The notes: generated by a model not told the origin, from the sequence alone. Counted from the first letter of the stretch, positions 11,901-22,900 are shown. The stretch: 64,000 bases of DNA from Ipomoea triloba (GCF_003576645.1 NC_044923.1:14279226-14343225); one strand, 5' to 3'. Numbers and translations are program-made.

Positions 11901-12760
11901 ACAGATTGGGCTTTCCTTTTGCCCTTTCCCTTAGGCTTTGAGGGAGGGGGTGCAATCTTTATACCCTTAGACTTTGGAGCTTGAGATTTCGTCCTACCCA
12001 TATAGGTATTTCGATGAATCTCCCTCCCTTCCCTCAATTGCAAACCCTTTAAACTTAACAAAAACTGAACAACGAAACTGAAACCAACCTTTTTGTGAAT
12101 CGACTGGTTGGCATTGGAGACTGAGCTTTGCACTTGCTGCTTTAGGAAGTTGAAGATGATGTGAGCCCAGTCCATTTGAACATTGTTCCAGATGGCATGG
12201 ATGATCTTGAGAATATCCAAATTGATCTCATCGGTTCCGGACACCTTGCTGAGGACGAACTTCATGATAAGATCAGCTGCAATAGCGAACCATCTCTCCT
12301 TCAAATGGTACTTGCGGAGGGCAGAGGTTGCGCTGGTAGGTGCATTCTCCAATCGGATTTTGTCCCAAAACGCCTGCTTGTCCAGACTGTAATCCGAGAG
12401 GTTCTTGACTGCCTCCTCTGATGCAGCAAAATCGAATGCAGCCCTAAGGTCGCCCACCGAAGTCGTGATATCAATCTCGTTGAACCGGTGTAGTCGAGGT
12501 CGTGGATGGTTCAGTAGTCATGCGTCATGTACTTCAGGAGCCTGGCCTTCTCGAACTTCTTAAGGACCTTCTCTGCCTGCTTCGGGTTCGTCGAGTGATT
12601 GACGAATCCTTCTCTGTCAAGTATGCTCCCCGCCTTGACTTGCTTGATGAGAGTTCGAATGTGATTCAACTCTCTTTGGTAAGCTTCGGAAGATGAGGTT
12701 GATGAGGATGATTCGGACGCAATTGTTGAAAGCTTGATGTTTTGGAGGGAATGAGTACAG
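8969..12760 (-). pseudogene. Long post-pol ORF of the Sirevirus-like element (about 1,250 codons, frameshifted)
   Basis: Three minus-strand frames join into one long coding region. The first (from about 12760) begins after a Ser-rich stretch (SESSSSTSSSEAYQRELN), has a TGA near 12518, and after a frame change runs on as a compact domain with KYHLKERWFAIAADLIMKFV and GTDEINLDILK. Similar sequences are annotated as envelope-like or plant-transposon proteins in Sirevirus-type elements. A basic stretch (PKGKGKRKAQ, KKAKKIK) follows. A frame change near 11738 leads to an acidic segment with about four degenerate 35-40-residue repeats (GSRGDEEED, then GGNxEAP and PPAD; about 10400-9960), then a coiled coil (about 9760-9500). 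A last frame change near 9400 leads to an Arg/Glu-rich helix and a globular tail ending at 8969. There is no clear signal peptide or transmembrane helix, so a true envelope role is not supported. Confidence 0.65.
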
Positions 12761-13682
12761 TGTTTGGAATTTTGGGGATTTTGGGTATTCGGTTTGAGCT
12801 TGAATCCGGGTAAGGAAGATGGGTTTGGATTTTATATCTTGTGGATTCGGGTCGGATATATGGGTAGGGTTGAGAGTTTAACCCGAATTAGGATCCCGGT
12901 TAATTTAAACAAAATGAAAGGTCAGAAATACCCTTCTATAACGGTTATGTGTATAAGGTATGATAAGGGTATTTTTGGGAAAGTATGGGACGGTTTAAGA
13001 TTTAAAAGTGGGGTTATAAGATAAGATAACTTTATAAGCATGCTCCCACTAAACAAGATAGTGCCCTTAAAACTTGGAAAACCGTCAGTAACCGAAGACC
13101 ACGTGGCTAACATTAATTTCCAATTTAGCCGTTCCACATATATCCGTTGAACATATCAGGTTCACCTCTCGAAGGTGAACACTTGGCTGTTCTAGTTTAA
13201 GGATCTTCCCCCTGAGTGATTGATCCCTAAACCTCCTTATTCCTCCGTCTTGATTTGGTTGAACCCATGGCAACATGTTCAAGTGGTTAAGGATCTTCCC
13301 CCTGAGTGATTGATCCCTAACCCTCCTTATTCCTCCATTTTTGAGATACATATAGATCAGTTTATTATCTTTCGAAGTGATCTCTCGAACTCCCCTTCTT
13401 CAAGACATATCGTATATAGGCAAACTGAATGAGTATCTCTCGAACTACCTTTCGAACATAGATTGCAAAAAGAACAAGATTGATTCATCCAAAAGATATC
13501 TCACTTAGAACATTTCCTTAAGTTCATTTAGTGATTTCCAAATACATTACATATGAATCAATATACTATTAGATTCCCTAGAAACTTTTGTTTGGCCTTG
13601 GATAGCCATATAGGAATCTAATGTCAGAGCAGGAACTAGCCATCTAAAGTCCTATTTATTCTAGTTACAGAACTAGAGGTGG
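12761..13682. other. Non-coding stretch of the Sirevirus-like element, with a 90-bp direct repeat
   Basis: I see no protein here. Two copies of about 50 bp beginning ggatcttccccctgagtgat lie 90 bp apart (13201 and 13291). A minus-strand TATA-like sequence (TATAAAATC, about 12832-12840) lies upstream of the long post-pol ORF. Several ctctcgaac motifs occur at 13165-13455. Confidence 0.5.
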
Positions 13683-14048
13683 CTAATTCTTCTTGTTCTT
13701 CTCTACCTCTCCGCTGCTGCACTCCTCACAGGCTCCTTCTCCCTTTCCCTTGGTTCTCCATTTGATTGAGGGAGATCCTTTTTCGGAATGTGCAGCTGTA
13801 AGAGTCCCACTTATACGAGACTCTTCTCCTGATTCCAGTATTCCACCGTTGTGGATCTCCTCGCATTTGGGGATCCATTCACCTTGGATGGGAATAGGAT
13901 GCTTGCTTGGATTATCAGGAAGCTCTGCAATCTGTTCACCCTTAGTTGATTCTGGACAGTTTTCTCCTTGAAAGTCTTTGGACTTAATTGCCGATTTCCT
14001 TCCTCTATACCAGAATGGTACATCATCTTTTCTTTTCTTCTTCTCCAT
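13683..14048 (-). CDS. Small uncharacterised ORF between pol and the long post-pol ORF
   Basis: The frame encodes 121 residues starting with the basic MEKKKRKDDVPF and ending KNKKN; an in-frame extension reaches 14123. The composition is charged and hydrophilic (Lys/Glu/Ser/Pro). It contains two Cys pairs (CEECS near the end and single Cys residues in ENCPES and PKCEE) but no motif I recognise, and no membrane segment. I chose the Met at 14048 because a TATA-like box lies 38-47 bases upstream. It is intact while pol and the large ORF around it are broken, but a frame of this length could survive by chance. Function unknown. Confidence 0.35.
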   Translation of the reverse strand: MEKKKRKDDVPFWYRGRKSAIKSKDFQGENCPESTKGEQIAELPDNPSKHPIPIQGEWIPKCEEIHNGGILESGEESRISGTLTAAHSEKGSPSIKWRTKGKGEGACEECSSGEVEKNKKN

Positions 14049-14085
14049 GAAGAAGTTGATGACATAAACTGCTGAGGAAACACCT

Positions 14086-14095
14086 CTATTTATAG
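14086..14095 (-). promoter_or_regulatory. TATA-like box inside the Sirevirus-like element
   Basis: On the minus strand this reads CTATAAATAG, a perfect plant TATA consensus, 38-47 bases before the start of the 121-codon ORF. It could drive an internal transcript, but nothing else in the sequence proves that. Confidence 0.35.
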
Positions 14096-14218
14096 CCCGA
14101 AAACTTAGGCACTGTTGAGTCACGAGATGCTAAATGAATGACCATTCAATGCTGTGTAACTTCAAAGCTGCCATAAAGTTGATGAAACTGCCCCTCACAT
14201 CCGAAACAGTTCATGGCA

Positions 14219-17200
14219 CTAAATACAAGGAGATAAGATTTGACCGTTCAAACCAATTCTATCATTCCCAATTCTATTTTCACATAACGCCTTTGTGAAA
14301 ATATCCGCTAGTTGCTCCTCCGTTGCAACGTATTCCAAAGTTATATCCTTTTTCTCAACATGGTCTCGGATGAAGTGATACTTGATATCAATGTGTTTTG
14401 TCCTTGAATGTAACACTGGATTTTGAGTAATAGCTATAGCACTAGTGTTGTCACACATAATCTTCCTCTTTACATTCAACACCATAATCCAATAATTGTT
14501 GCTTCATCCATAAGATCTGAGCACAACAACTTCCAGCTGCTACATATGCTGCCTCAGCGGTACTTGTAGCTATCGAATGCTGTTTCTTGCTAAACCATGA
14601 GACAAGTCTTCCACCTAGAAACTGACATGTCCCAGATGTGCTCTTTCGATCAATTTTGCAACCGGCAAAGTCCGCATCTGAATATCCCATAAGTTCGAAA
14701 GATCCACCTCTCGAATACCAAAGTCCAACACTTTGCGTACCCTTGAGATATCTAAGAATCTTTTTAGATGCATTGAGGTGACTTTCCTTAGGACTTGCCT
14801 GAAATCTAGCACATACACCTACTACAAAGGATATATCTGGTCTACTAGCAGTTAAATAAAGAAGAGATCCGATGATACCTCGATATGTAGTCTGATCGAC
14901 CTCTCGACCCTCACTGTCCACGTCGATGCGTAGAGAGGTTCCCATAGGCACTTTGACTGAGGATTTCCCTTCTATATTGTATTTCCTGAGCAGATCCTTA
15001 GTGTATTTCTCCTGGTTGATGAAAATACCTTCCTTAAGCTGTCTCACTTGTAGTCCAAGGACTTGTAGTCCAAGGAAGTAGTTGAGTTCCCCCATCATGC
15101 TCATTTCGAACTTCCCTTTCATCAAACTGGAGAACTTCTCGCACAAGAATGGATTGGTGCTCCCAAAGATGATATCGTCCACATAGATTTGCACCAATAG
15201 GATATGATCCCCATCTTTAATTCTAAACAATGTTTTGTCCACTAGGCCTTTGGTGAACCCACACTGAAATAGAAAAGAGGATAAAGTGTCATACCAAGCT
15301 CTCGGAGCTTGTTTCAAGCCGTAAAGTTCCTTCTTCAACTTGTATACTTTGTCAGCTCCCACGTCCTTCAAGAAACCCGGAGGTTGTTCAACGTACACCT
15401 CTTCTTCAAGAAGTCCGTTCAGAAAAGCGCTCTTGACATCCATTTGATACACTTTGAATTCTTTGAAGGCAGCATATGCGAGAAAGATGCGAATGGCTTT
15501 GAGACGTGCCACCGGAGCGAAGGTTTCATCAAAATCTATTTCTTCCTCCTGACAGTAACCTTTGGCAACAAGTCTGGCCTTGTTCCTAACAATGACTCCA
15601 TCCTCAGTCATCTTGTTTCTGAAGACCCACTTTGTTCCAATGACGTTCTGATGATGAGGTCTCGGAACTAGTTCCCAAACGTCGTTCCTTTCAAACTGAT
15701 GAAGTTCCTCTTGCATGGCTTGCACCCAATCTGGATCACTTAGAGCTTCATCAATCACCTTAGGCTCTATTTGAGATAGAAAGCAAGCGATCATGCTTTC
15801 TCTGTATGCTGATCTGGTCCGAATCTTGTCACGTACATCTCCAATCACTTTATCAGCGGGATGGCTTCTAAGCCATCTTAGATCGGGTTGTGGCTCCTCA
15901 GTTGACTCCTCGGTAGTTGGTTGTGATGTGGGGGGATCATCTATGATCTGGATTGGATCAACTGAGTCAGTAGCATTCTTCTTTGTAGTGTCTTCATCAT
16001 CTGATTCTGACTGGAGTTCTGCTACGTCTCGAACTATCGACTACTTCCCATCGAGAGGTAAGTCTGATCTCTCGATCGTTTCCGGCTGAACTTCCTTAGA
16101 GTTTTCAGCTGCTTCTATTAACTTTGATGGTTGATCTGTCGATGCTCTATCATCAAAAGAGACATGTATGGATTCTTGAACCACCAATCTCCGCTTGTTG
16201 AAGACTTTGAATGCTTTACTTGTCGATGAGTATCCTAGAAATACTCCATCGTCTGCCTTTTCGTCAAAAGCCCTTAACTGAGTCTTTCCATTGTTGTGGA
16301 TATAACATTTGCATCCGAATGTGTGGAAGTAGCTTACATTCGGTTTCCTCCCGTTCCACAACTCGTACGGAGTCTTACCAGCTCCTTTCACGATCAAGGA
16401 CCGATTTTGGGTGTAGCATGCTGTGTTGACTACTTCAGCCTAAAATCCCTGAGATATATTGGCTTGTGAGAGCATGGTCCTTGCAGCTTCCTTGAGAGTT
16501 ATGTTCCTCCTTTCAGCAACGCCGTTCTGTTGAGGTGTTCGAGCAGCTGACAACTGATGATGAATCCCGTTCTCGTTGCAGTAGCTCTCGATCACTTGGT
16601 TAACGAACTCTCCTCCCTGATCTGACCGGATTTTGAGTATCGAGACATCCTTTTCAACTTGAACTTGCTTCAAAAGGTTTGGTAGGGCAACTTTTGTCTC
16701 GCTTTTCTTGGTTAAGAACACGGTCCAGGTGAATCTTGTGTAGTCATCTACTACCACAAGAGTATACTTTCTTCCTCTCATGCTGGGTGGATCCACCGGG
16801 CCAAATAAGTCCATATGAAGAAGACTTAATGGTCTAGTAGATGATGTCTCGGCTTTGGTTTTGAAAGAGGATTTGATCTGTTTGCAGCGTTGACATGCCT
16901 CACAAATCTTGTCCTTTCGAAACGTAACTTTGGGCAGTCTTTCCACAAGGTTCCTCTTAGTAAGCTTGTTGATAGTTTTGAAGTTCAGGTGACTAAGCTT
17001 ACTATGCCAATCCCAACATAAGTCCTCTTTGCTCCTTGCTAGCATACATAGAGATGGTTTGGCAGATCTCCAATCCACTATGTACATGTTTCCTTTCCTT
17101 GCTGCTTCCAGGACGACTTCGAGAGATTCCTCTTGTATGATCTGGCACTTGTCTTTGGTGAAGATAACTTTGTAGCCCTTGTCACAGAATTGGCTTGTGC

Positions 17201-17429
17201 TAAGGAGGTTGAACTTGAGTCCTTCAACGTAGGATACCTCCTTGATCACCAACTCATTCTTATGGATCTCACCAACAGCCTTTGTGCGTCCTTTCTTCTC
17301 GTTGTCTCCGAATGTTACCAGACCTTCGATAGGATGGATGTTCTCTAGCAGTGTTAGATTTCCCGTCATATGTCTCGAACATCCACTGTCAATGAACCAT
17401 ATGTCCCTGGTGTCCTGCATGCAAATCAA
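14219..17429 (-). pseudogene. Ty1/copia pol (protease, integrase, RT, RNase H), Sirevirus-like
   Basis: The protease has WFIDSGCSRHMTG near its start (about 17400). Next come the GAG-pre-integrase/zinc region (HSKLSHLN, then CEACQRCKQ), the integrase core with LHMDLFGPV, RSDQGGEF and NGVAERRN as DDE, RT with an intact YVDD box ([10 protein letters not shown]), and RNase H (GYSDADFAG, then LADIFTKAL). Breaks: TAG at 16439-16441, where family members have Trp (QGF|AEVVN); a second TAG near 16039, just after LDGK; and a single-base frame slip between 14451 and 14485 in RNase H. A 15-bp direct duplication near 15048-15077 doubles the residues LGLQV. The TTG at 17429 only marks where the pol frame opens; gag and pol are in different frames and overlap by about ten bases. 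Confidence 0.93.
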
Positions 17430-17710
17430 GCAGATTTAGGTACCCAAACTTTGGGTCCTGGTTGGTTAGTGAGTTTAGGCATCCATTTATACCTTGGGCC
17501 CATTATTCCAGGCCTAGGTGCAATGTAGCCATTATACGATTGATAATCATAAGGAATGCTAGCAAAGACTTTGGGCCTCTTAGGTGCATAAATCAGCTTA
17601 GGTTGAGGCCTAAGCTTGAACTTACGCACCATGCCCTTCATAGTCTGTTTGGTCACGTGGTACCGTTGAAACTGAGGTTTGTGTGTTTTCTCGCACTTGT
17701 AAATATCAAG
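17426..17710 (-). pseudogene. C-terminal gag remnant of the Sirevirus-like element
   Basis: The frame reads TMKGMVRKFKLRPQPK and ends GPKVWVPKSA with a TGA at 17426-17428. This Lys/Arg/Pro/Tyr-rich segment with KVWVPK directly precedes protease in SIRE-type elements. The capsid and zinc-knuckle parts that should lie to the right are missing, so most of gag has been lost. Confidence 0.6.
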
Positions 17711-18236
17711 GATGATATTCCAGATTAAGCACTTGCACTTTTAATGTTTGAATCAGACACCTCTTATGATAGCTTAGAATTCTCGAACCTCCTTTTTGAA
17801 CTTGTGTCTTCACGTCCTTATATATGAGAGTTGAGGAATAATTCCGTTGGAGGGAAAATTATTCCGTTTGAAATCTGTCTCCCATGCTAATCATGGGACT
17901 TGCATATTTTTAGCACGTTTCATGGAGTGGTGGTCTAGTAACTTGAGCCTTTTGTCTTGTAGTGAATATCCCATATCCCATATTCCATTGTCTTGAGTCC
18001 ATGCTCCACTTACTTCTTTTGGCAAAAGTTACTCCTTTTATATTCCCATTGCTCCTCGTTTTAGGGAATAAGACCGACCTTGGATTGGTGCACATTCCAT
18101 CCGTTTGTTGTGGAGTTCTGACGTGGCATCCACTTCCGGCTGTTCTATGTTCCATGATATTCTTTCGGCACCTCCTTAATATTTTATCTCCATGATATTC
18201 TTCTTCTCCAAACTTGGATTACTTCATCCATGCATG
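17711..18236. other. Foreign segment where 5' LTR R/U5, primer site and gag should be
   Basis: This 0.5 kb does not match the R/U5 half of the left LTR, and I find neither a primer site nor gag coding in it. On the minus strand it has a TATA-like CATATATAAGG (about 17817-17826), so it could be part of another element's LTR. It joins the LTR match at about 18237, where both copies read gtta(a)ct.ccattcag. Confidence 0.5.
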
Positions 18237-18636
18237 TTAACTACCATTCAGTCCTTTGGAGAAGTACCAGTTCATCGAGACCGAAGTTGATGTCTCGATC
18301 CTATGTCTCGAACTGGATTGATGTCTCGAGAGATTCCGTCTCTCGAACTCTGCCTATGTCTCGAGACTTAGTTGATGTCTCGCAGACCCTTATTCCTCCA
18401 GTAATGTCTTGTGCATTCTTCTGATCTATCTATAAACTTTACACCACGAAACTTCTAAGATGTTCAAACAAGTTTACCTTAAGCTTAAATATTTCCCGAG
18501 TTGAGCTCAATTACCCGGTTGTATTTTCGCTCTTAGTTTACTTGTCGAACTTACAAGTATTTCCTATCTATCGAGACTTAGGGGATTGTGGATTACATTT
18601 GGTATCATCAAAACCTATTACAATATGTTCCTAACA
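18237..18636 (-). mobile_element. Truncated 5' LTR of the Sirevirus-like element (U3 side only)
   Basis: It matches 8272-8689 with six substitutions by eye and lacks 16 bp (ctacttgatgtcttga) present on the left. It ends CTAACA at 18636, followed by the AATTC target duplication. The remaining LTR half is replaced by 17711-18236. Confidence 0.9.
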
Positions 18637-18641
18637 AATTC

Positions 18642-18831
18642 TGCTGCTAACTTGACTGCTCTGGCGGGAATGGATCGCAATCCTGTGCTTTCAATGCTCA
18701 ATCTGGCGGAGGAAGAAGAGTCTGTCGAGGGCAACCTGACGCGCCGTTCGCGCCTTCGTGACGGCACTAGCGACCCTCCCCCTACTGGTCCATCGGAGGG
18801 GGAGACAGCCGGTGGCAACCCGGAGGCTTAA
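18642..18831 (+). pseudogene. Antisense ORF of the Tat element, final exon segment
   Basis: This continues the coiled-coil exon interrupted at 7843. Joined across one AATTC, the frame passes without a shift into AANLTALAGMDRNPVLSML and ends at TAA 18829-18831 after an acidic, Gly/Pro-rich tail. It proves that 7844-18636 is an insertion. Confidence 0.75.
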
Positions 18832-19020
18832 AAAATATTTCTCATTTCATTTTGAACTCTTTTGTCAGGCCTACTTTTGATCTTCCTAGGCCTTTTATAT
18901 TTTTGAATGAATAACTGCTTTCCTTTCCTTTGATTTGCATTGGCCTTATTTGTCTTTCATGCATTCGCGTTCACCTAATTGACAACTCTTCTGACGAGTT
19001 TTCTCAACTCGGTTCATAGA

Positions 19021-19885
19021 CAGGCAGCTTATCCCGAGTCCCTCAGTTGAGGACTCATCTACCAGGTTTTCTCAACCTCATAAACAAGCACTGGCCACTC
19101 ACAAACAGGCAGACCGTCCAAACGGTTGTCTCCCGAGTCCCTCAGTCAAGGACTCGTCTTAGCAGGTTTTCCAACCCGACTCATAGGCAGGCAGACTGCC
19201 AAAGCTCAGTGGTCCGAAGATCAATAAACTTAGGTTATCTCAACCTAACTCATAGGCAGGCAGACTGCCAAAACTATCCGAAGATCAAATAAACTTAGGT
19301 TATCTCAACCTAACTCATAGGCAGGCAGACTGCCAGAACTCAGTGATCCGAAGATCAAATAAACTTAGGTTATCTCAACCTAACTCATAGGCAGGCAGAC
19401 TGCCAGAACTCAGTGATCCGAAGATCAAATAAACTTAGGTTATCTCAACCTAACTCATAGGCAAGCAGACTGCCAGAACTCAGTGATCCGAAGATCAAAT
19501 AAACTTAGGTTATCTCAACCTAACTCATAGGCAGGCAAACTGCCAGAACTCAGTGATCCGAAGATCAAATAAGCTTAGGTTATCTCAACCTAACTCATAG
19601 GCAGGCAGACTGCCACTTAGGTTATCTCAACCTAACTCATAGGCAGGCAGACTGCCAGAAAGGTTATCTCAACCTAACTCATAGGCAGGCAGACTGCCAG
19701 AACTCAGTGATCAACCTAACTCATAGGCAGGCAGACTGCCAGAACTCAGTGATCCGAAGATCAAATAAACTTAGGTTATCTCAACCTAACTCATAGGCAG
19801 GCAGACTGCTAAAACTATCCGAAGATCAAATAAACTTAGGTTATCTCACCCTAACTCATAGGCAGGCAGACTGCCAAAACGTGGT
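19021..19885. repeat. 70-bp tandem array in the Tat element's pol-3' spacer
   Basis: About eleven full or partial units occur, with a regular spacing of 70 bp between 19294 and 19574 and shortened units around them. Each unit has two small dyads: TTAGGTTatctcAACCTAA and GGCAGgcagaCTGCC. The array lies between the pol stop (19978 side) and the antisense ORF, where Tat-type elements often carry satellite-like arrays. It is not CRISPR: there are no unique spacers, and the host is a plant. Confidence 0.9.
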
Positions 19886-19977
19886 CGGCAAGAATAAACT
19901 ACGAGGAATTGTCGCAAAAAGAGATCATTCTATTAAAACTCATGACTTTTCATTACAATCTTTTAAAGTCTAACCTT

Positions 19978-22900
19978 CTACTGAAAGAATTTCTTCAGGT
20001 GTACTGCGTTCCACTTCCTCTCCACGGCCTGCCCCTCCATGGTCTCCAAACGATATGTTCCCCGACGGATGACTTCTCGGATCCGATAGGGACCTTCCCA
20101 CTTGATTGCAAATTTTCCGCCTTGATTAGGTTGACTGGCCTTCCGATCCCTTAAAACCAAATCTCCCTCCTGAAACCTCTTTTCTTTTACTCTTTTGTCA
20201 TAGTAACGTTTTACAGACTGTTGATACTCAGCCATTCGTCCGTACGCCGCATCCCTCCTTTCCTCAAGGAAGTTTTTCTCCACTTGCAGATTCTCCTCGT
20301 TTTTGTCGTCATCATATTAGAGCACCCGAAGAGTTGGGGTGGTAATCTCAGCCGGTACCTTAGCTTCAAACCCATAGGTTAGTGAGAATGGGGTCTCTCC
20401 AGTGGCCCTCCGGGGAGTCGTCTGGTAAGCCCACAATACTCGGTCTAGCTCATCAACCCAGACTCCTCCCAAAACGTTTTCTACTTGTCCGTTAGCCTGA
20501 GGATAGGCTACGGAGACCTTAGTGTGTCGTATGCCATATTGTTGACAAAAGTCCGCGAAGGGTTGGCAATCAAACTGTCGCCCATATTTTTGACCAAGTG
20601 CTCCGGGAACCCAAATCGGCAAATGACTTTTTTCCAAAGGAACTTACGACGTTGGAACTCGGTAATTGTCACCAAAGGTTCAGCTTCCACCCACTTGGTA
20701 AAGTAATCTACCGCCACTACACAGAATCGCAGTCGCCCTGGTGCTTGAGGTAATGGTCCTACGATGTCAATTCCCCATTTAGCAAAAGGAATGGCCACCG
20801 TTATCGGAGTATAGAAGGAAGCGGGCCGAGTGTCTTTCCGAGCAAAAGATAGACATACCGCACACTTAGCTACCCGGTCTATACAATCTTTGACCATAGT
20901 CGGCCAATAGTATCCTTGCAACACTATCTTGCGGGCTAAGGTATGGGCCCCTTGATGAGCTGAGCAGATTCCTCGATGTGCTTCCTCTATGACCTGATTT
21001 ACTTCGGCGGGGAATAGACATCTCAGTAAAGGTCCCCCGAATGATTTCTTGTACATGTTTCCGTCTATTAGAACATAAGCCAGAGACTTTCTCTGGATTT
21101 TTGCCGCTTCGGCCGGATCATCGGGGAGGTCCCCTTTCTCCTTATATCTTCGGATTTCTTCCATCCAGAATATTTCCGGATGTTCTTCTGGATTTGGTTC
21201 CTCAGTAACGCAAGCAATCTCCGAAATAGTCTTCTGCTCTATGCTGGGTAGAAGGACTCGCTCGGATTGGCAGCTTCTCACAAGATGATCGGGTATACCT
21301 CCCAGGGCCATTTTTGACAAGATATCTGCCTCCGTATTCTCAGCACGAGGCACGTGTTCCAGTTCGTGAGCGTCGAACTCCCCTAGGAGTCCCTCAATGA
21401 CCTTCTTGTATTGACTGAGTCTTTCATTTTTCCCCTCGCATGTCCCTGTCACTTGTCCGACTACTAATCGGGAATCAATTTTAATCCGGATCTTTTGGAT
21501 TTGGAGGGCTTTAGCCACTCGTAGCCCACCTAACACTGCTTCGTACTCAGCCTCGTTGTTGGAGACTTTGAATTCATATGTGAGTGAATAATACAATCGG
21601 AAGCCTTCAGGAGTCGTTAGCATGATTCCTCCGCCACAATGATGTTGGCTAGCAGCCTCGTCAACATGCATTTCCCACCAATCTCCTTCTTCAGGAGCCT
21701 TGGTACTTTGCTTTGGACTCTGTGCTGTACACTCAATTATGAAATCTGCTAAGGCTTGCCCTTTTATGGAGGGACGCGGGTGATATTTGATCCCATATTG
21801 TGTGAGCTCCACTGCCCACTTGACCAACCGACCCGATGAATTAGGGTTTCGTAAGAATCCTGCTAGGGGTTGATCAGTTAAAACTCGAATCGGGTGAGCT
21901 TGGAAATACGGGACCAATTTCCGGGCCGTGATTACCAAAGCATATACCACCTTTTCTAAGGGGGTGTAACGGATTTCAGAAGCCTTCAAGGCTCGACTGA
22001 CATAATAGACCGGGTGCTGGACCCGTTCTTCCTCTCGAATTAGAACTGAACTGACTGCTCTTTGAGAAGCGGCCAAGTACAAGAAAAATACCTCCCTTTC
22101 TTTTGGAGTTGATAACAGCGGTGGGGTTTGTAAATAGTCTTTCAACTCCTCAAATGAATTCTGGCATTCTTCCGTCCAACGGAACCCTTCTATCTTTTTC
22201 ATAGCTTCGAAGAAAGGTAGTGCTCGATCCGCTGACTTGGATAAAAATCTATTCAAGGCCACAAGCCGCCCTGTCAACCTCTGCAATTCTTTAAAGGTTC
22301 CAGGAGGCTGCATGTCGAGTATAGCCTTCACCTTCTCAGGATTAGGCTCGATTCCCTTCCGAGTGACCATATAACCCAAGAATTTTCCTCCCCGCACAGC
22401 GAAAGCGCACTTTTTTGGATTTAATCGCAAATTGTATTTTTCCATTATGGCCAAAGTGGCTGCCAAATCTTTGGCATGAGTCCCCTCCTCTTTGCTTTTC
22501 ACAAGCATGTTGTCTACGTAAGCCGCCATGGATTTTCCCAATAAATCTTTGAACAATCGGCCCACCATGCGAGTGTAGGTGGCCCCGGCATTTTTTAGCC
22601 CAAAGGGCATCGCCCGGTAACAGTATACTCCATCCGGGGTAATGAAGGCGGTCTTCTCCTCGTCTGCAGGATGCATAAAGATTTAATGATAGCCTCGGAA
22701 AGCGTCCATAAAGCTCAACAGATCACACCCGGCGGTTTCGTCTACCAATTGATCAATCCTGGGCAAAATCCTTCGGACATGCCTGGTTAAGATCTGTATA
22801 GTCCACACACTTCCGCCAAGCAGGGGGTTTCGGTACGAGCACCACGTTAGCTAGCCAGTTCGGGTACTTCACTTCGCGAATGTGTTGTGGGGCTATTAGG

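Larger units (their letters stand above)
7844..18636 (-). mobile_element. Sirevirus-like Ty1/copia element, 10.8 kb, TSD AATTC
   Basis: The terminal bases are TGTTGG on the left and CTAACA on the right, flanked by a perfect 5-bp duplication AATTC (7839-7843 and 18637-18641). In element order (right to left) it has a damaged 5' LTR, a gag remnant, protease, integrase, RT and RNase H, a small ORF, a very long post-pol ORF, the polypurine tract and a complete 3' LTR. The pol order PR-IN-RT-RH is copia. The RT sequence and a long extra ORF after pol point to the Sirevirus (SIRE/Maximus) lineage. It sits in the antisense ORF of the Tat element. Over about 393 aligned LTR bases I count six substitutions and one 16-bp indel, so the insertion is fairly young although pol is already broken. 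Confidence 0.9.

Noticed and set aside
19021..19885. CRISPR-like regular repeats
   Set aside because: The whole 70-bp unit is repeated without unique spacers, the context is a plant retrotransposon, and there are no cas genes.
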